In this document: in pieces, positions 57,311 to 64,000 of the stretch
Position numbering within the stretch: position 1 is the stretch's first letter
How the letters are laid out: every line of letters starts with the position of its first letter
NCBI GenBank assembly: GCA_963752855.1
Contig: CAVVZX010000008.1
Coordinates: 62,001-126,000, forward strand
Reading direction: 5' to 3'
Length of the DNA stretch: 64,000 nucleotides
From: DATJPW01 sp963752855
Lineage (GTDB): Bacteria > Desulfobacterota > Desulfomonilia > Desulfomonilales > Desulfomonilaceae
Made by a program: the position numbers and the translations under genes
The notes under the pieces: generated by a model
Told to the model about the DNA's origin: nothing
The model's database searches: none
Seen by the model: the letters and a program-made list of their open reading frames with translations, nothing else

Positions 57311-57475
57311 ACGCGATTGATTCCTGTCATTGAGAAAATGGCTGTCGGTTTAATACCGATTCGAGTCTCAAGTCTGTAAGAAAATCCCCACTAATCCTCC
57401 ATTTATTAAAGGCGACAAGGGGGCGATTGAATGCGAATTGGCTATGATTTTTGGTTCCAGCCTCCGCGGAATAGC

Positions 57476-58616
57476 TTACAATTTCATCTCGAGCCTCAGG
57501 AACCCGCCTTCCAAGTATTGGATCGCGCGGGTTTTACCGGCCCGGACTGCTGAGCCGGAAAAAATGCTGGCGCCCAACATCAAGGTAGCTGACATTGTTC
57601 ACACTGTAACGCTCAATTCGATAGCCCAGAGTCACTTCCATTCCCGGGAATGAATATCCGATCCCCGCTTCGCCTTCCAGAGAGGTGATGTTTTGGCGCC
57701 GGGAATCTTCAAAGGGGAAGCCAGAGCTGCTGTTTGTAGTCAATTTCTGCTTTCCGAACAGACCGCCCACCGCGCCAGAGCCTCGCAGGCTAAAGCCGCT
57801 GCCGCCTAGACCGCAATTGACATCCAACCCTATCTTAGGACCCCACGCCCGATAAACAGTCTCGCGATTTACCGACAAAACACTTGAACTCAAAAAGCTA
57901 GCGCCGGTTCCCTGGAGGGTATTCCTTGTGTCCGCATAAGAAACGCCGGCGAAGAGCCTCGCGGAACCAAATTGACCTAATCTGATAGAGTACCCAGCTT
58001 GAAAATCAAACAGATTGGCTTTAAAGCCGGCGTCAGCCTGATAATTGTTGAGGAGTCCAGAAGCGCCAGGGCTCGTAGCGGGAAACGGAAATGTGCCCGA
58101 ATATGTGGTAAAAAAAGCAGGCGGAGCTTGCCCTGTGCGTGGCTTTGCCCTGTATCCTGAATAGAGGACCCGTGCGTCCCAATTCTCCAGGTTGTAAGTC
58201 AAGCCTACCTTCAAACCTTCCACTCGGCCGGGTTTGACGCTCTGGAAGTTTCCAGGAACAAGCGCTGGTGGGCCGCCAAGATAGGTAATAGCGATGTCTT
58301 GACTGAATACCTGGGATCGCCTCTCAGGTTCATGTAAAGACCCTCAGCCATGAATGAAAGGCCTCGAGGCCGACCCGAAGTGAAGACATCTTGTTGCTCA
58401 GCGAACAAGGGGGCGAAAGGATTAGTCAGCCTGGAAACCCACGAGGGATTACCTGCGCGTCGCCTGATTTGGCGCATACAGACCCGGGACCTCCTGGGCC
58501 CTCACGACACTTATATCCGGTATCTCCAAAGAAATAAGCGACGCTAACAGCAAGGCGAGGAAGCCATGTCGAATGGTATAGAGAGTCGGCCAAGCGACGA
58601 AACGCAACATACCCAT
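57476..58616 (-). CDS. Pore-forming outer-membrane protein (Lpg1974-like), frameshifted
   Basis: From ATG 58616 (MGMLRFVAWPTL) a signal-like helix is followed by GLSFMAEGLYMNLRGDPRY, then GLTYNLENWDARVLYSGYRA and GAGIGYSFPGMEVTLGYRIERYS. The strands and the GYSF-x-GME-x-TLGYR end are typical of Lpg1974/Legionella-type major outer-membrane proteins. The end is reached in another frame as YLEGGFLRLEMKL with stop at 57476. Frame changes near 58480, 58240 and 57560. Confidence 0.65.
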
Positions 58617-58731
58617 ACCCGATCCCCTCACAAAAAACGCAAGATTACAAAAAACCGGAATTTACTAGCGTGAGTAATAACACAAAATCAGGCAGAAGTC
58701 AAGTTAAATTATAACATTCAAATCAGTTGGT

Positions 58732-59752
58732 TTACCAAACGAGACCGACATAGGCTTTGGCGGTCACTCGACGCCCGGCTTCGAACGTCAGTTTGATGTG
58801 GCTGATAAATCTTCTGAGTAGGATGGGTTTGGGTTCATGCATGAGCGTCAAGGGCTTGGGCCATGCCAGCAGAGCGTTTCTCTTTTCACGTCGGCACCAG
58901 CCCTGACTCACAAGGAAATCAAGCATCGACTCCCATCTGGGATCGCTGCTTGGCGAATGCTCTTGAGGAATCCCGAATTCGATTCCAATCTTGCCGATTC
59001 CGTGCTCGATCCAGATCCAAATTGAGCGAATGTCTGTCAGCATAACCGACCAGAGAAAAAATAACGCTCTCCAGGAATTTGGAATTTCCTTTCCAGCCCG
59101 CGGAGGAAACATATCCAGGTATTTGGTCGGGTTCAAGATCACCGATAACAATTCTAAGAGCCTCGGACGGCCGGGCAATCGGAAGTCCGAAGAGGGTGAT
59201 TATCCCCTTTTCCGGCATCACCTCTACACATCGAAGGAGGCTCTCAGTGAGAGGCTTTGGCATGGCGCATCCCTTCAAAGACGTGTGGATGGCCTCAGCA
59301 ACAGGCTCGTAAATTTCAGGGGCACAGAATGGCCGCTGGAGTTGCACGAAAACGAGACTCGGGCTCGGGACAGCCTGCTTGAGTTGTTCCCTGTCAAATT
59401 CAATCCATAGGCAAAAGACGGCCTTGTGTAACGGCGACCCCGGCGCCGCCCAACCGCGGCACAAATCCCGCAAACTCAGCCAATTTCTATCCCGTGGCAG
59501 GACTGACAGAAGCGGTGGTCTTGTGTCCAGCCCGGCAATGATTTCCAATCCTTCAGGGGCCAATGGGCGTAAAATAAAATCAACATCCCCCGCCGGCTCC
59601 GCCAAACGGCTTTCAAATCCGAATCCGTAAGTGATTCCGGTTGGCAGAAGCGTCCCCAGAGACTTTATCCGCCCGAAAGTCTCCGCCGAGATCAAGCCTG
59701 GCGCTGATCGTGTTTCCAACAAATTCAGGATATCTTCGGCGCTAAATGGCAT
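58732..59752 (-). CDS. Hypothetical protein of unknown family, one frameshift
   Basis: Starts MPFSAEDILNLLETRSAP. The first 230 residues contain GFGFESRLAEPAGDVDFILRP and GYVSSAGWKGNSKFLESVIF. After a change near 59000, GIEFGIPQEHSPSSDPRWESMLDFLV and CRREKRNALLAWP lead to KLTFEAGRRVTAKAYVGL. I recall similar sequences (PRW..FLDYLV, KR.ALL.WPG) in cyanobacterial proteins of unknown role, but cannot name a family. Located next to a signal peptidase relic. Confidence 0.6.
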
Positions 59753-60190
59753 TCAGCCTCCGCGTTCCGGCGCCGCAAGACGCTGCCAAAAATGGCCATC
59801 TGTAAGGGCGAAACTGGCAAATTCCGCTCTCGCCCTCCTTTTCAGCGGCTTCTCGGGTAATGATTGGCTTCATCTTGATTTCTTTGCCGATCCTGTTCCA
59901 GTCGTCGGACCAATAGATGAACAGGGCTTTCCCGGATGTCCTTGATTTTGCCTCGCCAAAACGGCTGTCCCTAAATTCTCTGCCTTGTCACCGAAAAGGC
60001 GAATTCTTCTTCTACCTATTGTTAAAGGAGTTGTCTGGCGGGCTAACATTTTTCGGGATTGTCACTTAGTCTTATAAACGCCCCACGGGTCTTCGAGACG
60101 CCGATCCTAGTCGGACCGTCTTGTATTTGTCATCGCTCACCCGGCAGGCCGACTTCGCTTAATAAAGTCCGGATCTATCCTCCGGGAGGT
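59743..60190 (-). pseudogene. Signal peptidase I (LepB) 3' remnant
   Basis: In changing frames the minus strand gives DPDFIKR then GLPGER and QIQDG (the Lys general-base region), FGDKAENL and DSRF (the GDN-x-x-S-x-DSR box), and GKALFIYWSDDWNRIGKEI (the LepB end). The segment with the catalytic Ser is missing. It overlaps the start of the next gene and abuts a truncated DUF4272 gene. Confidence 0.6.
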
Positions 60191-60724
60191 CAACCTCTCA
60201 ATTTCTGCCTGTCTGGTGGCCCAGCTGAAGCCGGCATATGAGATCGGATTTGTCCATGATTTGTGATTTCGGCCGCAATTTTAACCAATGGATAAAAGGC
60301 CAAGGAGATTTATTGAAACTGGGGAATTTATTGATAAGCTTCTGGTTTACCACCTGACGGACGGGAAACGGCAATCTTTTGTATAGACCCACGGCCCACA
60401 TCAATACGAACATGGCTTCAATACGCCACGTAAACTCTTTACAAGTCTGGCGATCAGGATTCGGATTCATTAAGAATGTAAGCTCATCACGGGTAAGATG
60501 CTTCCACAGGCGCTGCCTTTGAGATAATCCTTACATGACGAATCCGTCGGATGGTAAGCCACGCCGATGACACAAAGAAGGCATACCATTCGTATCCCGA
60601 TCTCTTCAGCGGTACGCAGTTCCGTTTCTTCTTCGGATTCGATGCAGGGCAGCCAGGAAAGATAGGGAATCCCTTTCTTGATCAATAGCGCTTCTGTCTT
60701 CGCCTTTCGTTGGCTCGGGGTCAT
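60191..60724 (-). pseudogene. DUF4272 protein, 3'-truncated and frameshifted
   Basis: MTPSQRKAKTEALLIKKGIPYLSWLPCIESEEE and LRTAEEIGIRMVCLLCVIGVAY are followed, after a change near 60500, by WKHLTRDELTFLMNPNPDRQTCKEFTWRIEAMFVLMWAVGL. These are the DUF4272 hallmarks. The normal C terminus (a WxxxD-rich part) is absent, and LepB sequence begins instead. Confidence 0.65.
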
Positions 60725-60845
60725 GACTTGACCTGGCGCTTTATGGGCGACTGCTTAGTTATTCAGCCAACAGCAAGCCTGTGGGCGGCTGCAATAATGT
60801 CTTATAATGCCCCAGAATTCCCATTTCGGCTGACCACGGTTAGTT

Positions 60846-61637
60846 TTATTTTCCTTTGAACTCCGCAGGCCTTTTCCCGAAAAACGCCGCCGGACCTTCC
60901 TTTGCATCTTCGGATTGACGAACAGGCTCTCCCAGGAATTCCTCCAGCCGCAATCCCTCAGAAAGAGGCAATTCCATCCCCCGGTACACCGCCTCTTTGG
61001 CGGCCTGTACGGCAAGGGGCGCATTTCGGCAGATTCGTTCAGCCAGTTTCATGGCTTCGGCAAGCAATTGATCGGGAGGCACGACCTTGTTGACAAGCCC
61101 GATCCGATAAGCTTCCCGAGCATCGATGCTTCCTCCGGTCAGGATCATCTCCAGGCTCTTGCCCAGAGGGACAAGCCTGGGGAGCCTCTGTGTCCCGCCC
61201 GCTCCCGGTATGATCCCGCGGGTCACTTCGGTGAGTCCGAAGGTAGCGGTCTCGGAGGCGATTCTGATGTCACAGGCCAGGGCGATTTCCAGGCCGGCTG
61301 ACAAGCAATACCCATTTATCGCTGCTATGATGGGCTTCCATATCTCAAGGTTGCGCGTGATCCCTCCCAGCCCGGGTTCCCTGTCGGCCTTTGCCTTCTG
61401 CTGTATCGCAGTCGTGCTGTTGTAGTAATGGGCCAGGCTCTTGATGTCCGCTCCTGAGGAAAATGCCTTGACACCGGCCCCGGTGATAATGGCTACCCAG
61501 AGTTCGGGATTGTCGCGAAAATCGATCCAGGCGTTGTTAAGCGCAGCCAGGGTCTCCCGATCGAGAGCGTTCATGGCGAGCGGTCGATTGATAGTAAGGA
61601 TCGCTATTCTACCCTGTGTTTCAAACGTGACTGGCAT
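60846..61637 (-). CDS. Enoyl-CoA hydratase
   Basis: AGGAGG lies before ATG 61637. 263 residues: ILTINRPLAMNALDRETLAALN, GAGVKAFSSGADIKSLAH (oxyanion hole), AAINGYCLSAGLEIALACDIRIA and ATFGLTEVTRGIIPGAGGTQRLPRLV with both catalytic Glu positions expected of crotonases. Fatty acid or aromatic acyl-CoA beta-oxidation. Intact. Confidence 0.9.
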   Translation of the reverse strand: MPVTFETQGRIAILTINRPLAMNALDRETLAALNNAWIDFRDNPELWVAIITGAGVKAFSSGADIKSLAHYYNSTTAIQQKAKADREPGLGGITRNLEIWKPIIAAINGYCLSAGLEIALACDIRIASETATFGLTEVTRGIIPGAGGTQRLPRLVPLGKSLEMILTGGSIDAREAYRIGLVNKVVPPDQLLAEAMKLAERICRNAPLAVQAAKEAVYRGMELPLSEGLRLEEFLGEPVRQSEDAKEGPAAFFGKRPAEFKGK

Positions 61638-62082
61638 GGTAAATGGCCTCCTTTCTCTGGTGGGTTCCTCCGACCCGGAAAAACCGATTGCGCTTGCTCG
61701 CAAGGTCCACGAGTAGCGAAAGTGGTCCTGTTTATGAAAAAGCCACTTTTGTCCTGTTTATGAGTGTGCCTTGCCGAACGCCCCTCTGTCCATCAGAATC
61801 TAGATCTAATGGTCTCCCTCAGCTCTTTACCAGTCCCATGCATCCGATCACCCCCGATGTCACTCTATTTCCATCCATTATATCAGATGGTTGCCGTGAA
61901 GAACATGCATTTCTGGGTTTGACTTCAGAATAATCAGAAATAATGCCAATTTCAATGTCATATTGGCAAAATCTTCCCATCATTGCAATCCGGCTTGTTG
62001 GGCTCTATACTCCTCGGACGGCCAGACAATTTGTATGAATTTGCTAATTGTTAATCAGGCCTGATCCGGAGGACACATAGCG
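61638..62082. other. Divergent intergenic region without genes
   Basis: AT-rich parts near 61860-62050 probably contain the cyclophilin promoter. CCTGTTTATGA occurs twice within 30 nt (61727, 61754). No dispersed repeat recognised. Confidence 0.4.
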
Positions 62083-62583
62083 ATGAAGGCAACTATCAAG
62101 ACCAACAAGGGCGACATTTCTTTGAAACTTTTTGACGACCAGGCCCCAATCACAGTCGCCAATTTCGTAAACCTTGCCAAGAGAGGATTCTACAACGGGC
62201 TCAAATTCCACAGGGTTATCAATGACTTCATGATCCAGGGAGGTTGTCCTCTGGGAACGGGGACCGGCGGTCCGGGATACAAGTTCCAGGATGAGTTTGT
62301 TCGCGAATTGAAGCATGACAAGCCGGGAATTCTATCCATGGCGAATGCCGGGCCCGGGACCAACGGGAGCCAGTTCTTCATTACCCACATAGCCACACCG
62401 TGGCTCGACGGAAAACATACCGTGTTCGGAGAGGTGGTTTCTGCCTCGGATCAGGACGTTGTCAATAGCATCCAACAGAATGATATGATCGAAGCTGTTG
62501 TGATCGAGGATGATACAGCCGATTTATTCGCAAAGACAAAGAAGTTCCTCGACGAGTGGAACAAAGTCCTCGACCGCAAGTAG
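62083..62583 (+). CDS. Cyclophilin-type peptidyl-prolyl isomerase
   Basis: 166 residues, cytoplasmic (no signal). Conserved ligands: LKFHRVINDFMIQGGCP, GTGTGGPGYKFQDEF, GILSMANAGPGTNGSQFFITH and WLDGKHTVFGEV. It assists protein folding. Intact and slightly longer than PpiB by an acidic C-terminal helix. Confidence 0.95.
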   Translation: MKATIKTNKGDISLKLFDDQAPITVANFVNLAKRGFYNGLKFHRVINDFMIQGGCPLGTGTGGPGYKFQDEFVRELKHDKPGILSMANAGPGTNGSQFFITHIATPWLDGKHTVFGEVVSASDQDVVNSIQQNDMIEAVVIEDDTADLFAKTKKFLDEWNKVLDRK

Positions 62584-62937
62584 GCAGAAAACGTTCCGGG
62601 GCTTGGGTCCTTTCAGTTAATCTCGGCCTCAGTATTCCGTCAGGGGACTTGATGGGACAGGCGAGCGGTCCATAGTCTCCAAAATAGAATTTCCAGCCTT
62701 CCTCGAAGGGTGAGCGCAACAATAGTCCTAGGCCCGCCCACGGCTATCGTTGTTTCGTCCCTTTTGGGGCGAACACCGGCGATTCTCGAAGGAGCGTCCC
62801 TATTTTAGGAAATTTTCTCGTTGAGCCAGACGACCGTCAATCTCTCTGAGACACTGGCCCCCGAATCCCTCCTTTTAGTCGGTATCAGTCCAGATGATTT
62901 TGGCCGGCCCCTATTAAAACAGCGGCCCCGAATTCAA
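62584..62937. other. Gap without a supported gene
   Basis: Short ORFs on both strands show no recognisable pattern. No dispersed repeats were noticed. Confidence 0.3.
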
Positions 62938-63255
62938 TTAATCATGTCCCGGACTAGACCGATCTTTCCCGGATGTTTCGTTCCCAATTGCCCATTGAGG
63001 CAATGCGCAAAATTTTCCCAACATCGCTCTTTGGCAATCGATCATTGAATTCGACATACTTGGGGAATTCGCCCCTGCCTTGGCTTCACCGGAAAATCCC
63101 ATGTTACCGGAATTTGCGCTTGAGTCCTTATCTATGGTTGTCGCAGTCTTTTGCGTCAATTGATTGAACGTCTGGGCTACAGCAGGCGCTGTGGCAAACG
63201 CGAGCAAACCTGCAAGCAAACAAACCAAGACCGTTGCATAGAATACGCTTCTCAT
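62938..63255 (-). CDS. Small secreted protein
   Basis: GGAGAG precedes the ATG. The 105-residue product has a clean signal peptide (ATVLVCLLAGLLAFATAPAVAQ) and a Ser/Asn/Gly-rich mature part (KDSSANSGNMGFSGEAKAG). Its C-terminal third may be out of frame. Unknown family. Confidence 0.5.
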   Translation of the reverse strand: MRSVFYATVLVCLLAGLLAFATAPAVAQTFNQLTQKTATTIDKDSSANSGNMGFSGEAKAGANSPSMSNSMIDCQRAMLGKFCALPQWAIGNETSGKDRSSPGHD

Positions 63256-63426
63256 CTTACTCTCCTCGTGTCCAATATTTCTGCGCCAACAGGCGCCGCC
63301 TATTCAGTTCTTTCCTCCGCACGAGGCAGTCCTTTACGAGCCGATTCGGCTGAACATTCTTATACTGCTGTTACGATGGGCATTACGACTGCGCATGTCA
63401 ATCCATATGAATCTTAGGTATTGAAG

Positions 63427-63457
63427 CCGGAATTATGTGGCGGTCTTGCCATTTCGG
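63427..63457 (+). repeat. Dispersed CCGGAATTATGTGGCGGTCTTG repeat
   Basis: Copy of the family at 22308, 38187 and 54072. It ends TTGCCATTTCGG and lies directly after the stop of the following membrane protein gene. Confidence 0.7.
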
Positions 63458-63481
63458 AGGTAATATCCGTTGTGAAGGCTC

Positions 63482-63706
63482 CTACACTTGGATAATGTTG
63501 AACGAAAAAAGCAAAAGAATGACCAGCGCTGCAGTTTGTATTCCGGTCTGGACGAGTTGCGACCATCGAGGAATGTCCGATAGATAGACGACCGCCATGA
63601 GGAGCCACCAGAATATGACTAGATATGGCCAACCTTTGCAATAACCCAACCACTGCCCAAAGAAACCGACGCATTGAAACACTGCTAATTCAGCTAATGA
63701 CTTCAT
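63482..63706 (-). CDS. Small two-helix membrane protein
   Basis: GGAGG lies 8 nt before the ATG. 74 residues with YLVIFWWLLMAVVYLS and GIQTAALVILLLFSFNIIQV. No family recognised. The strong ribosome binding site and helix pattern support reality. Confidence 0.5.
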   Translation of the reverse strand: MKSLAELAVFQCVGFFGQWLGYCKGWPYLVIFWWLLMAVVYLSDIPRWSQLVQTGIQTAALVILLLFSFNIIQV

Positions 63707-63792
63707 TTTACATCCTCCGAGTTATGCGGTCCTCTTCCGGAAACAATAATGACATACCAGACGTTTGCACATCAAGCCGCGCTAGAATACCA

Positions 63793-63829
63793 TTTACGAC
63801 GCAGTATATTCTAGGTATAATTCATATAC
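63793..63829 (+). promoter_or_regulatory. Promoter and palindromic operator of brnT
   Basis: TTTACG (63793-63798), 17-nt spacer, TATAAT (63816-63821). GTATAT (63804-63809) and ATATAC (63824-63829) form an inverted repeat around the -10 box, as expected for BrnA autoregulation. Confidence 0.6.
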
Positions 63830-63830
63830 C

Positions 63831-64000
63831 ATGGAATTCGAATTCAATCCGAAAAAGAGCGATAAGAATAAGCAAAAGCACGGAATCGACTTCTACGAAG
63901 CGCAACTAATGTGGGATGATCCGGACCGGATTGAGATTCGCGCCGAGAACGACAGACGAACCAAGATTCCTTGTCATCGCAACGATCGCGGAAAAGTATT
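63831..64000 (+). CDS. brnT: BrnT-family toxin (cut by window end)
   Basis: MEFEFNPKKSDKNKQKHGIDF and EAQLMWDDPDRIEIRA are the BrnT start: strand, KS-x-x-N-x-x-KHGI-x-F, then W-D-x-P. Near 63955 the frame moves away from the expected RFLVIA strand (read as KIPCHR), so an indel is likely. The brnA antitoxin should lie beyond the window. Confidence 0.8.
   Translation, partial: MEFEFNPKKSDKNKQKHGIDFYEAQLMWDDPDRIEIRAENDRRTKIPCHRNDRGKV

Noticed and set aside
60085..60140. TGA between GLPGER and QIQDG in the LepB relic as selenocysteine
   Set aside because: Signal peptidases have no Cys there and the region is a decayed pseudogene.

Overview
The window looks like a chromosomal segment of a Gram-negative anaerobe, most likely a Desulfobacterota (deltaproteobacterial) relative such as a Desulfomonile- or Syntrophobacter-type organism. 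This is inference from gene content: large PAS-rich hybrid histidine kinases, a BchE-like B12 radical SAM protein, Tat-exported oxidoreductases, a complete branched-chain amino acid (LIV) transporter, many toxin-antitoxin modules, outer-membrane beta-barrels and a probable selenocysteine codon. No rRNA, tRNA or CRISPR array was recognised. Base composition is about 50-55% GC by eye, except one clearly AT-rich membrane gene at 15.2-16.1 kb.

Layout. 0-4.4 kb: a frameshifted membrane sensor histidine kinase with two tandem 7-9 TM sensor modules, then a response regulator. 4.4-9.4 kb: small genes, a broken RelB/ParE-like pair, a decayed STAND NTPase-TPR protein and a secreted DUF4189 protein. 9.9-12.9 kb (minus): a second frameshifted hybrid kinase. 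13.7-20.1 kb: a PadR regulator with a visible operator-like palindrome, followed by redox genes (Tat flavodoxin, Tat CrtI-like FAD oxidoreductase, FMN reductase, SCP2 protein) and two membrane proteins. 20.4-26.1 kb: a mobile/accessory zone with a truncated serine recombinase, a small Cys/Gly-rich peptide with a double-glycine leader, an IS1380-type transposase, HicB, VapBC and a RelE-type pair. 26.3-32.1 kb: a metallo-hydrolase, a nitronate monooxygenase-like protein, a ferredoxin and a third hybrid kinase. 32.3-37.0 kb: an intact livKHMGF operon, then a toxin-antitoxin pair and a relic of a second livF 3' end. 38.2-52 kb: an outer-membrane protein, a serine beta-lactamase-like hydrolase, three more toxin-type modules including Fic, the BchE-like protein, a lipoprotein with ankyrin repeats, an enoyl-CoA hydratase and a Tat-exported old yellow enzyme. 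52.2-64 kb: a rhodanese-E1 (MoeB/ThiF) fusion with in-frame UGA, a GG-terminal small protein, two outer-membrane proteins, an alpha/alpha-toroid protein with a DxDD motif, a sulfotransferase, a chimeric relic of DUF4272 and signal peptidase I, a second enoyl-CoA hydratase, a cyclophilin and a BrnT toxin cut by the window end.

Two global properties stand out. Intergenic DNA is filled with several families of dispersed palindromic repeats, one of which is centred on TTTTGCAAAA and is always followed by a fixed tail. Frameshifts are abundant but unevenly spread: kinases and accessory genes are broken many times, whereas the liv operon, Fic, old yellow enzyme and cyclophilin are clean. Either local gene decay or uneven read quality could explain this.

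The most interesting candidate is at 52.2-54.05 kb. There an E1-like enzyme with an N-terminal rhodanese domain carries UGA exactly where MoeB/ThiF proteins have the conserved Cys. The reading frame continues unbroken to a normal C terminus, and a SECIS-like hairpin lies 21 nt downstream. A small protein ending in Ser-Gly-Gly, as sulfur carriers and ubiquitin-like modifiers do, follows 0.4 kb downstream.
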